Shown: piece by piece, positions 43,300 to 54,785 of the stretch | Layout: each line of letters begins with the position of its first letter | How positions within the stretch are numbered: position 1 is the first letter of the stretch | Assembly: GCF_036320965.1 (NCBI RefSeq) | Contig: NC_092231.1 | Coordinates: 31,601,680 to 31,665,679, forward strand | DNA: 64,000 nt | Origin: Panulirus ornatus | Lineage: Eukaryota; Arthropoda; Malacostraca; Decapoda; Palinuridae | Direction: 5' to 3' | Notes under the pieces: model-generated | What the model saw: the letters and a program-made list of their open reading frames with translations, nothing else | What the model was told of the DNA's origin: nothing | Databases searched by the model: none | Made by a program: the position numbers and the translations under genes

Positions 43300-43983
43300 T
43301 GCCCAGTATGTGTCCGTGGCAACCATGTGTGCACTTGCCCGTTCCTGCCGCCCTACTCCTGGGGAGGGAAGGGCGCGGTGGGCGGCCCTACTGCTGAGGG
43401 AGGCAGCTCGGCAGGCGCCTGCGTGGCCACCAGCCTTCCTCTCGTGCTCTCCAACTGACATAAACAAAGACATTGCTGGCGGATGACCCACGTTCCCTTC
43501 CTCCGCTGCAACGTTGAATTGATACAGAGTAGTGTGTGCCTGAGGGGCTCTGGTAGGGAGTGTGACTTACTTGGTATTGAAATAGTCCATGTGGTCAAGA
43601 CTGACAAGATTGTGGTGTCTCTTGGTGGGTTGTATTAGTGGAAGGTAAACACGCGCATCGTATCGAGGGTGGACAGCCTCTCGGTAAGTAATACTTTGTG
43701 TTATTTATATAGTATGTCCAAAGATAGATGTCTATAATCATTCAGGATATACACCCTGACTTGGTGGGTTCTTGACATGACAGGGTTGCAGTGTCCGTCC
43801 TGCTGTATCGGTGATAACTCTTAGGTTTGAAAAATCCATATTTAAGTCAAGATGTTGTTGTCCACTGACGTACAGGGAAGTTGAGTTGATGTGTACATTT
43901 AGTACGTCTTGATGATTACGTAGTTATTTGATAGTTACGAGATATTTAAGTTAAACATTTCATAAGACTGTAAACATTAAGAC
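43300..43983. other. GC-rich unique segment, possible host exon/promoter
   Basis: 43310-43500 is locally GC-rich without tandem repeats, and CTCTCGGTAAGTAATAC at about 43678-43694 is a strong 5' splice-site match. This could be an untranslated first exon of a host gene, but there is no convincing ORF or core promoter, so the call is tentative. Confidence 0.25.
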
Positions 43984-43996
43984 AATAATAATAATA

Positions 43997-44053
<57 letters not shown>

Positions 44054-44070
44054 GTGATAATTATTATCAT
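43984..44070. repeat. (AAT)n microsatellite
   Basis: About 75 bp of AAT/AATG trinucleotides. Confidence 0.95.
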
Positions 44071-44284
44071 AAAAGCTCGTGAACGCCTCTCTAGGGACTA
44101 CTGCATATTCATGACTGCTCTGGGATCAGTGGCAGGGAAGGATGGACGCCTTTGGAATGAAAAATTCCACGACGAGATTGTACCCCGATGTTACAGCTTC
44201 GATGAAGATTACTTTTCACAGACGGAGTCTGATAACGTCATTATTATGATAAGATTAATACACGTCTTTAGTCTAGTAATATGA
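44063..44284 (+). other. Unidentified open stretch, possible exon fragment
   Basis: Downstream of the AAT tract the frame reads ..ARERLSRDYCIFMTALGSV, then ..GRLWNEKFHDEIVPR and CYSFDEDYFSQTESDN, ending at 44284. Unlike the repeat-derived frames, the composition is mixed and protein-like. It has no start codon of its own outside the microsatellite. I do not recognise a family. It may be an exon, a transposase relic or chance. Confidence 0.25.
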
Positions 44285-44624
44285 AGGTGTTGTCTTACCT
44301 TGTAGTGTATGGTGAAACATGCATAGCCTATCGTCCATTACACTATGATAACTGCGGCTCGCTGCTAGCCAGAGAGACAGCCACTAGCTGGGCTAGGCTA
44401 GTGAGATGTGTGGTCCTTCAGCCACTAATCTAGGCTTCTGGTTGTTACATTATTGAGACTGACATTTGTGTTCAGGTGTAGCTGTGATCACAACAGGGGA
44501 AGAACTGAGTTATTGATCTCATATTCAACTGACATTGATTTGGTAAGCACTTTCCTGTAGGGTTTCACTCCGTGTTCACATTCGTCAGCCAGATCTATCA
44601 ATATTGTAGTGTAGGCCCGCCCAC
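44285..44624. other. Unique DNA
   Basis: No feature recognised. Confidence 0.5.
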
Positions 44625-44730
44625 CTAGACCCACCTGGACCCATCTGCACCCACCTAGACTCATCTGGACCCATCTGCACCCACCTAGACTCATCTGGAC
44701 CCACCTAGACCCATCTGGACCCACCTATCA
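44620..44730. repeat. Short GACCCACCT/GACCCATCT minisatellite
   Basis: About ten units of 10-12 bp built from CACCTAGACC, CATCTGGACC and CATCTGCACC. Confidence 0.85.
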
Positions 44731-44917
44731 TCCTACGTACCCACTGTGCTAGTTTCCACCTGACCCTACCTATATGTTCTTTACCTGTACGTTACAGATG
44801 ATTTGTCTTAGTAAGTCAAATAAACATTTTCAACATAAGTCATGTTAGTGTAACTAACAACATGGTTAACTTAGATAGGAGTCTTCGATGTGTTACAAAT
44901 TACACGTACATGAAACA

Positions 44918-44950
44918 TTATTATTATTATTATTATCATTATTATTAGTA

Positions 44951-45005
<55 letters not shown>

Positions 45006-45045
45006 CATTATTATTAGTATCATTATTATTATTATTATTTCTATC
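44918..45045. repeat. (ATT)n microsatellite
   Basis: About 125 bp of ATT with ATC and AGT interruptions. Confidence 0.95.
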
Positions 45046-45705
45046 ATTTACTTAGTTTTCATTTCTTCATTTATTGATGTTGAGAGCGACATGAAGCTTT
45101 GCCTTAACCCACAGTGGCACCAGATGTGTCTATGAATGCCGAATTTGTTGAGTCCTGAGGACCTACTGGACCTGACCCTGTGTTGACCAGGGTAGTGTGT
45201 GTGACCGCCACGAGGTGGCCGTCGTGCTAGGCTCAGTCAACTTGGACCTTCACTCGTACTCGACTCGTCTGTACCAACCACTGGTGGGTGGCCCGCCCAG
45301 GCATTGTTGCCAGGCCACATCGGAATTGCCGTCTCTGTAGTATTGTCTTTTTTTTCTTCCTTTCGTAGATAACGTGTCACTGACACTCCTTCGCAGATCT
45401 TCCTAGTAAGACTCCATATCTTGGTATGGAAAGTAATGTACGAGTCATTCTTATTGTTCAGTGTATGTGTGGCTGCTTCCACGCAGGACTAGACTGTGAA
45501 ACATCTTCACTTTTCTTGATGTGTCTCTTGTGTAAAAGCAGGTGTGTCGTCGTCACTTGAGCAACGCTTAGTTTGGTGTCGTCCTATCAGGCCAGATATC
45601 ACTGTCAACACTCGTAACGCTTGACTCACTCCCCAGGGGATTTACACAGACGGCACATAATGTTGATGCAATCAGCTGTTCTGTGGGTGATGATGCAACA
45701 GGACG

Positions 45706-45736
<31 letters not shown>

Positions 45737-46160
45737 GCTTATCGTCTGATAAAGCTTCAAGACCATGTAGACACCTGGGCCACCAGGACCACAGTCTGAC
45801 ACTGACATGATTCTTCGTGGTTCTGTGTCACAATAATTCCTGTCTGATACTGACATGCAGGATCAGCGGGGGGGATTATGGACGCACACACATTTTTATG
45901 AAAATTTATCATTTGTTGCCATCTTTTCTCTGCTGTCACTAGGGGGTTTGGGGGGAAGGGAAGACCCCCTCTCCCTCGGCCCTGAACACATGTAGAAATA
46001 GATGATGATATATATGTTTACTATGGCTATCATGGTGATGGGATGAGACTTTACATTGATGAATTACCCTCGATATCCCCAGGTCAGGCTCACAGTCTGT
46101 TATCCTCACTTGTAACAGTCTGTGAAAACTTGATGTTACAGAAGCGTTACTGGGTGAGGG
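45046..46160. other. Unique DNA with a short (GT)n
   Basis: No gene is recognised. A (GT)n of about 30 bp lies at 45707-45736. The sequence contains several GT-AG-like signals but no coding block. Confidence 0.5.
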
Positions 46161-46165
46161 ATGGT

Positions 46166-47752
46166 GACGTGTGTAACACCTTATGTACGTAGTGTGGGGT
46201 ATGTAACACCTTATGTACACAGTGTGGGGTATATAACACCTTATGTACGTAGTGTGGGGTATATAACACCTTATGTACACAGTGTGGGGTATGTAACACC
46301 TTATGTACGTAGTGTGGGGTATGTAACGCCTTATGTACGTAGTGTGGGGTATGTAACACCTTATGTACGCAGTGTGGGGTATGTAACACCTTATGTACGT
46401 AGTGTGGGGTATGTAAAACCTTATGTACACAGTGTGGGGTATGTAACACCTTATGTACACAATGTGGGGTATGTAACACCTTATGTACACAGTGTGGGGT
46501 ATGTAACACCTTATGTACACAATGTGGGGTATGTAACACCTTATGTACACAGTGTGGGGTATGTAACACCTTATGTACACAGTGTGGGGTATGTAACATC
46601 TTATGTACACAATGTGGGGTATGTAACACCTTATGTACACAGTGTGGGGTATGTAACACCTTATGTACACAGTGTGGGGTATGTAACACCTTATGTACAC
46701 AGTGTGGGGTATGTAACACCTTATGTACACAGTGTGGGGTATGTAACACCTTATGTACACAGTGTGGGGTATGTAACACCTTATGTACACAGTGTGGGGT
46801 ATGTAACATCTTATGTACACAATGTGGGGTATGTAACACCTTATGTACACAGTGTGGGGTATGTAACACCTTATGTACACAGTGTGGGGTATGTAACACC
46901 TTATGTACACAGTGTGGGGTATGTAACACCTTATGTACACAGTGTGGGGTATGTAACACCTTATGTACACAGTGTGGGGTATGTAACACCTTATGTACAC
47001 AGTGTGGGGTATGTAACACCTTATGTACACAGTGTGGGGTATGTAACACCTTATGTACACAGTGTGGGGTATGTAACACCTTATGTACACAGTGTGGGGT
47101 ATGTAACACCTTATGTACACAGTGTGGGGTATGTAACACCTTATGTACACAGTGTGGGGTATGTAACACCTTATGTACACAGTGTGGGGTATGTAACACT
47201 TTATGTACACAGTGTGGGGTATGTAACACCTTATGTACACAGTGTGGGGTATGTAACACCTTATGTACACAGTGTGGGGTATGTAACACCTTATGTACAC
47301 AGTGTGGGGTATGTAACACCTTATGTACACAGTGTGGGGTATGTAACACCTTATGTACACAGTGTGGGGTATGTAACACCTTATGTACACAGTGTGGGGT
47401 ATGTAACACCTTATGTACACAGTGTGGGGTATGTAACACCTTATGTACACAGTGTGGGGTATGTAACACCTTATGTACACAGTGTGGGGTATGTAACACC
47501 TTATGTACACAATGTGGGGTATGTAACACCTTATGTACACAATGTGGGGTATGTAACACCTTATGTACACAGTGTGGGGTATGTAACACCTTATGTACGT
47601 AGTGTGGGGTATGTAACACCTTATGTACACAGTGTGGGGTATGTAACACCTTATGTACACAGTGTGGGGTATGTAACACCTTATGTACACAGTGTGGGGT
47701 ATGTAACACCTTATGTACACAGTGTGGGGTATGTAACACCTTATGTACACAT
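46166..47752. repeat. 30-bp satellite array
   Basis: About 53 units of ATGTAACACCTTATGTACAC plus AGTGTGGGGT, exactly 30 bp with no indels. Variants cluster at the left edge (TACGTAGTG instead of TACACAGTG, ATATAAC instead of ATGTAAC), and a few AATGTGG units are scattered. Because the period is a multiple of three, both strands show long artificial ten-residue repeats such as YIRCYIPHTV. Confidence 0.97.
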
Positions 47753-48063
47753 ATGTTTCGTATTATAAAGCCGCATGATGGATGTCCTATAGCGTAACTG
47801 GCTCAAGTATTGACCATGACAGTTGATGTTTTCATCTCGTGTCTGCCACACAACATGTCACATCCCATTATTACGTCAGTGGACGGTTACACTAAAGCCA
47901 CATTCAGATGCCTGACGTATGATGCTGGCCTTCATGTACGTCTTACTTATTTCGTAAATATTGGGTGTATCACCCGGGCAATCCTGGTTCTTATACCAGA
48001 TTGTAGGATAGAAAAAAAGAAAAGAGATTCCCGGAAATATTAAAGTAAGACGTTGTGGAGACT
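47753..48063. other. Unique spacer
   Basis: A 77-codon open frame on the plus strand (47810-48043) has no recognised similarity. Nothing else is seen. Confidence 0.5.
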
Positions 48064-48315
<252 letters not shown>

Positions 48316-48320
48316 GCTAT

Positions 48321-48711
48321 ATGTGATCACACACACACATCACAGACACACACATCACAGACACAGACACACACATAGACGTACACATAGACACAAATAC
48401 AGACCCAGACACAGACATACAGACATACATACACAGACAGACACAGACACACAGACATAAACATACATACAGACACACAGACAAACATGCACACAGACAA
48501 ATACAGACTCAGACGCAGACACAGACAAAAACATACACAGACACAGACACAGACAGACGTACATACAGACAGACGTACACAGACACAAACACAGACGCAG
48601 ACACAGACACGCAGACAAACACACACAGGCACAGACACAGACACAGACAAACACAGACGCAGACACAGACACAGACATAAATATACACAGACACAAACAC
48701 ACAGACAGACG

Positions 48712-48777
<66 letters not shown>

Positions 48778-48835
48778 CGTAAACACAGACATAGACATAC
48801 ACACAGACATAGACATACACACAGACACAAACACA

Positions 48836-48901
<66 letters not shown>

Positions 48902-48958
48902 CGTGCACACAGACATAGACATACACACAGACACAAACAGACGCAGACACAGACATAA

Positions 48959-49002
<44 letters not shown>

Positions 49003-49122
49003 CACAACACAACACAGACGCAGACACACACACATAGACATACACACAGACACAAACACAGACGCAGACACGGACACAGACATAGATATACACTGATACA
49101 AACACAGACATAGACACACACA

Positions 49123-49176
<54 letters not shown>

Positions 49177-49252
49177 CATACACGCAGACACAGACACAGA
49201 TATACACAGACACAAACACACAGACATAGACATACACACAGACACAGACGAA

Positions 49253-49307
<55 letters not shown>

Positions 49308-49315
49308 ACACACGC

Positions 49316-49404
<89 letters not shown>

Positions 49405-49451
49405 AAGACACAGACACAGACATATACGCACACAGAGACAGACAGACACAC
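48321..49451. repeat. CA/CAGA compound microsatellite
   Basis: 1.1 kb of ACAC, ACAGAC, ACATAGAC and CAGACG words with pure CA blocks at about 48717-48770, 48838-48896, 48961-49000, 49124-49171, 49255-49300 and 49362-49400, and (CAGA)n at 49318-49364. Confidence 0.95.

Positions 49452-49514
<63 letters not shown>
49452..49514. repeat. (CTGT)n/(CT)n microsatellite
   Basis: CTGT units then about 45 bp of CT, abutting a PLE fragment. Confidence 0.95.
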
Positions 49515-49784
<270 letters not shown>

Positions 49785-51030
49785 AGTGCTGGTTTAGAAA
49801 ATCTTTGCGAGAAGTCAGTGGTAGCCATCTGTGAATGTGCAAGTAATTCATCTATAACGTAAAGTCGAGGGACAGATAAAAGTGTAGCCAGGTCATTATG
49901 GCGAGGAAATGTTAACATAAGGTAATATAATCATGGATAATTATGGACTATAAGACCTCAGAACACAGCGTAACCTGCTTTAAAATTAACACATTTGTTA
50001 ACAGGTTCTGGTGTTTGGCCAAGAAGCTGATATGATTATGACGTCCCGTTGTGGTAGTGTCGAATGTCAATGTAGCAGCTGCTCAGTCCCACACCTTACA
50101 ATGCTCAGTGTTGCAGCGGTGGGAACGTAGGTGTCAGTGTGGTAACCGTAGACTTAACCTCGGGATGGTGGATTGGATTTGTAACGGTAACCCAGGCACA
50201 TCTACCGTGCCGCCCATGCTCATCGTGTGAGCGGTAGCGCAAAAGGATTACAGGGGGTCACAAAGGGTCAGACGCCAGTGGGTTGATATTACATAAGAAG
50301 ATGTTACAGTTCGTATTTCAGTACATACATTACATAGTTTCATATGGTAAGTTTTACCGACTAGATGCAAAATGTGGATACGAATTTAACATTTCAGGTA
50401 TCTTGTTATTAACAATAAGGTGTTGTGACATTTCTTGCAGGGTTTGTTTAGATCTATACTTAAAAAGACTCTATTTCATCACACTCTTTAAGACATAATG
50501 TTCTAGTTTGTGTGCAGATCTTTGACCACAAACTTTACAATTCATATGATTAACATCTCCAGTTAGACCAAAGCACCAGTAGTACCTATAGCCTAGCCTT
50601 AGTCTGGCAGTTACAACATCATGTGATCTTATTATTACTTCCTCCATATACATGTTGGACTTTACACATCTCACTGTGATGGAAAATGGTTCTACCTGTG
50701 CTTATCTGAACTCGTCTTCGTGCTTCAAAGAAGTTAATTAGTTATTTTCTAATTACAGTTTTGAGGCTTCTAATTAACAACCCAACGGTGTTTTGAACAT
50801 CAACTTTACTAAGTGCAAAATTAACTCAAGCATTGCCTTCGTCATGCTCACGGAGGCCTATATGAGAGGGAATCCATAACAATTTGATTTGAATCCCTTG
50901 AGCAATAATGTCTGAGTCTTTGTGTCTGGCTTCAGGGACCAACATGTTACATTCTAATCTCAGGATGATAAGGGCAAGTAGTGAAGATAAAGAATGAGAG
51001 ATAATTAAACTGTCTGTGGCAGTGGGAAGC
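49785..51030 (-). pseudogene. Relic of an RNase H-bearing LINE (Jockey/I-like)
   Basis: On the minus strand 50854-51010 reads LIISHSLSSLLALIILRLEC and LLWIPSHIGLREHDEGNA, the end of a LINE RNase H domain. Next, at about 50480-50615, comes ARLRLGYRYYW, FGLT and CKVCG-HKLEHYVL, the Cys-Cys-His-His segment that follows RNase H in such LINEs. After that the frame is lost, but 50210-50280 on the minus strand contains a CTTTTGCGCTACCGCTCACAC motif that resembles 3' UTR sequence of these elements. The stop in ..GNA*VNFALSKV shows decay. This family is distinct from the RTE LINE, which lacks RNase H. Confidence 0.6.
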
Positions 51031-51756
51031 GCCTATGACATAGCAAGACAAGAGAGGGTGATTCCACCACGTTCATCATGTCTCACGAGCAGACGACATA
51101 GAAAGACAGATCAACATATGACCATGTGAGGCGATGAAGGTAAGAGAGAGACACCAGCGTGTGGAGGAGCGACGCCTCCATATGGATCATCAGTGTGAGG
51201 AACACATGTTGATGTTGTATGGTTAAGTCCCACTCACAACATCAGTGTGGTAACGCTGTCTCTTGTTATTTTTCCTGCGCAAGAGGCCAGGCAGTAGATG
51301 TGTGTGTGATCACTTCCACGACGCCATACATAGATCGTCGGTGTCTTCGGCCTTGTGAGTAGCACAGGTCAGTGTGGAGGTGAGGTGTTAGTGAGAGAAG
51401 CCAGCCTAGCCCAGGGCTGGCTAAGGACTGTGTGCAAGAGGAATGGCACGAAATCAATAGCGCAAGTCTCGCTCGGGCCAGACTCTCTGGCAGCACACCA
51501 GGGGGGGGGGGGGAGAACCAGTTCAAACTGCCTGGTGAGCCAGAAATTTCTAGTTAGTGACGTAGGCAGTTGCCATCCTGCGCGCGTTGGCCTAATATTA
51601 TTGTCCTGGCGCGCAGGTGATGGGTGGATGGATGATGATGAGTGCTTGATGCGCATGTGAGAGATGATATCATTGTGGTAACCATGTGTCATCTTCTTCC
51701 TCATCACGAAGGCGTTCATGCTGTAACAGTCCACGTTAGTCAGGATGTTAACGTGT
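51031..51756. other. Unique DNA
   Basis: No repeat or recognised gene; an 86-codon minus-strand frame (51266-51526) shows no known domain. A G-run is present at about 51503-51514. Confidence 0.5.
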
Positions 51757-52870
51757 ACGTAGATAGGTAGGTAGGTAGGTAGGTAGGGAGGTAGGGAGGT
51801 AGGTAGGGAGGTAGGTAGGGAGGTAGGTAGGGAGGGAGGTAGGTAGGTAGGGAGGTAGGGAGGTAGGTAGGTAGGTAGGTAGGGAGGTAGGTAGGTAGGT
51901 AGAGAGGTTGGTAGGTAGGTAGGTAGGTAGGTAGGTAGGTAGGTAGGGAGGTAGGTAGGTAGGTAGGTAGGTAGGGAGGGAGGTAGGTAGGTAGGTAGGG
52001 AGGTAGGTAGGTAGGGAGGGAGGTAGGTAGGTAGGGAGGGAGGTAGGTAGGTAGGTAGGTAGGTAGAGAGGTTGGTAGGTAGGTAGGTAGGGAGGTAGGT
52101 AGGTAGGGAGGTAGGGAGGTAGGTAGGGAGGGAGGTAGGTAGGTAGGTAGGGAGGTAGGTAGGTAGGTAGGTAGGGAGGTAGGTAGGTAGGTAGGTAGGT
52201 AGGTAGGGAGGTAGGTAGGTAGGGAGGTAGGTAGGTAGGGAGGTAGGTAGGTAGGGAGGGAGGTAGGTAGGTAGGGAGGTAGGTAGGTAGGTAGGTAGGG
52301 AGGTAGGTAGGTAGGTAGGGAGGTAGGGAGGTAGGTAGGTAGGTAGGTAGGGAGGTAGGTAGGTAGGTAGAGAGGTTGGTAGGTAGGTAGGTAGGGAGGT
52401 AGGTAGGTAGGGAGGTAGGTAGGGAGGTAGGGAGGTAGGTAGGGAGGTAGGGAGGTAGGTAGGGAGGTAGGTAGGTAGGTAGGGAGGTAGGTAGGTAGGT
52501 AGGTAGAGAGGTTGGTAGGTAGGGAGGTAGGTAGGGAGGTAGGTAGGTAGGTAGGGAGGTAGGTAGGTAGGTAGGTAGGTAGGTAGGGAGGTAGGTAGGT
52601 AGGTAGGTAGGTAGGTAGGTAGGTAGGGAGGGAGGTAGGTAGGTAGGTAGGGAGGTAGGTAGGTAGGTAGGGAGGTAGGTAGGTAGGTAGGTAGGTAGGT
52701 AGGTAGGGAGGGAGGTAGGTAGGTAGGTAGGTAGGTAGGGAGGGAGGTAGGTAGGTAGGTAGGGAGGTAGGTAGGTAGGTAGGGAGGTAGGTAGGTAGGG
52801 AGGTAGGTAGGGAGGTAGGTAGGTAGGTAGGGAGGTAGGTAGGTAGGTAGGTAGGTAGGGAGGTAGGTAG
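51757..52870. repeat. (GGTA)n/(GGGA)n tetranucleotide array
   Basis: 1.1 kb of GGTA units interspersed with GGGA and occasional GAGAGGTT. Larger words (for example GTAGAGAGGTTGGTAGG at about 51898, 52063, 52368 and 52503) recur, indicating segmental duplication inside the array. Confidence 0.97.
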
Positions 52871-52995
52871 ACATGCTGGTGTAGGTAGGGCAGTGTGGCG
52901 CGTGGTGGCAGCTGGCTGGTGGGTCGTGTGCCGCAGTCTGTTGGTGAAACAGCTGAACGTGTTGCATGACGCAGCGGTACTGAAGCCTGCCTTGT
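52871..52995. other. Short unique spacer
   Basis: GC-rich sequence separating two G-rich arrays. Nothing recognised. Confidence 0.5.
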
Positions 52996-54046
52996 GGGGT
53001 GTGGGGTGTGGGGTGGGGTGTGGGGTTGTGGGGTGGGGTGTGGGGTGGGGTGTGGTGTGGGGTGGGGGTGTGGGGTGGGGTGTGGTGTGGGGTGGGGTGT
53101 GGTGTGGGGTGTGGGGTGTGTGGTGTGGTGTGGGGTGTGGTGTGGGGTGTGGGGTGTGTGGTGTGGTGTGGGGGTGTGGGGTGGGGTGTGGTGTGGGGTG
53201 GGGTGTGGTGTGGGGTTTGGGGTGGGGTGTGGGGTGGGGTGTGGTGTGGGGTGTGGTGTGTGGGGTGTGGTGGGGTGTGGGGGTGTGGGGTGTGGGTGTG
53301 GGGTAGGGTGTGGTGTGGGGTGGGGTGGGGTGTGGGGTGTGTGGGGTGTGGTGGGGTGTGGGGTAGGGTGTGGGGTGTGGGGGTGTGGGGTGTTGGGTGT
53401 GGGGTGTGGTGTGGTGTGGGGTGTGGGGTGTGGTGTGGGGTGTGGTGTGTGGGGTGTGGGGTGGGGTGTGGGGTGTGGTGTGGGGTGTGGTGTGGTGTGG
53501 GGTGTGGGGTGTGGTGTGGGGTGTGGTGTGTGGGGTGTGGTGTGGGGTGGGGTGGGGTGTGGTGTGGGGTGTGGTGTGGTGTGGGGTGTGGTGTGGGGTG
53601 TGGTGTGTGGGGTGTGGGGTGGGGTGTGGTGTGGGGTGTGGTGTGGGGTGTGGTGTGTGGGGTGTGGGGTGTGGTGTGGTGTGGTGTGGGGTGTGGTGTG
53701 GTGTGGGGTGTGGGGTGTGGTGTGGGGTGTGGTGTGTGGGGTGGGGTGTGGGGGTGTGGGGTGTGGTGTGGTGTGGGGTGTGGGGTAGGGTGTGGGGTGT
53801 GGGGTGGGGTGTGGTGTGGGGTGTGGGGTGTGGTGTGGGGTGTGGGGTGTGGGGTGTGGGGTGGGGTGTGGGGTGTGGTGTGGTGTGGGGTGGGGTGTGG
53901 GGTAGGGTGTGGGGTGTGGTGTGGTGTGGGGTGTGGTGTGGGGTGTGGTGTGGGGTGTGGTGTGGGGTGGGGTGTGGTGTGGGGTGTGGTGTGGTGTGGG
54001 GTGTGGTGTGGGGTGTGGTGTGGGGTGGGGTGTGGGGGTGTGGGGA
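52996..54046. repeat. (GGGGTGTG)n G-rich array
   Basis: 1.05 kb built from GTGTG and GGGTG words of 5 and 7-10 bp in irregular order, with virtually no A or C on the plus strand. Open frames here are artefacts. Confidence 0.97.
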
Positions 54047-54183
54047 GACCCCCGGGAGGACATTTACACTAAGTTGTTTACATCATTTACTTCATCAAGG
54101 TATTGTGGGTGGCGCGCTTGTCTCCGGGTTTTTAAACGATTACAAAAATGATAATAAATTCTAAGAATATGAATTTATGTCCT
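54047..54183. other. Short unique spacer
   Basis: Nothing recognised. Confidence 0.5.
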
Positions 54184-54510
54184 GTTGTATGTATGTACGT
54201 ATATATGTATGTATTCATGTATGTATGTATGTATGTACGTATATATGTATGTATGTATGTACGTATATATGTATGTATTCATGTATGGATTCATGTATGT
54301 ATGTATGTATGTATGTGTGTGTATGTATGTATATACGTATGTATGTATGTATATATTCATGTATGTATGTATGTAAGTATGTGTGTATGTATGTATATAC
54401 GTATGTATGTATGTATGTATGTATGTATGTATGTATGTATGTATTCATGTATGTATGTATGTATGTGTGTATGTATGTATATACGTATGTATGTATGTAA
54501 GTATATATTC
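54184..54510. repeat. (GTAT)n compound array
   Basis: GTAT/ATGT tetranucleotides with recurring ATTCATGTATG and GTACGTATATATG blocks. Confidence 0.95.
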
Positions 54511-54785
54511 ACAATGTGATGATATAGCTAATTAATCGTGCAGGGTTCATGACGTACACCATGGTGCACTAAGGCATGAGCACCAGCGTCGTAAGCGTCA
54601 CGTCTCTACGACGTAATGTTTACGACAGATTGTAGGATCGACGTATGTTTGGTCAACATTTCGTTATTTGGCTGTAGAGTAATGATGATGAAGGGCAGAG
54701 TAAACCACAACATGTTGTGTTACTAACCTTCTGCTACACCGTGTGTATCATGTCATAATGCTTGCATTGTGCTTCTACCAGAGTA
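54511..54785. other. Unique spacer
   Basis: No gene or repeat recognised. Confidence 0.5.

Larger units (their letters stand above)
32260..43300. repeat. 11-kb diverged 43-bp minisatellite domain
   Basis: Nearly the whole interval consists of degenerate copies of a unit of about 42-43 bp with the skeleton GTAAGTCAGAGGTGTCCCA, GTATCCACTCTCCCCCTG, CCCCAT. Neighbouring units typically differ at several positions, and the length varies from 37 to 46 bp. Embedded are much more uniform blocks (listed separately), two CT tracts and one SINE-like insertion. Open frames in it are repeat artefacts. Confidence 0.9.

Noticed and set aside
45939..47750. Long minus- and plus-strand frames of 530-603 codons with ten-residue repeats
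   Set aside because: The 30-bp unit is a multiple of three with no stop in several registers, so the frames are unavoidable artefacts. There is no start context or unique domain.
51369..54063. Frames of 532-771 codons made of TYLP and PHPT repeats
   Set aside because: They translate the GGTA and GGGGTGTG arrays; low complexity and no unique coding sequence.
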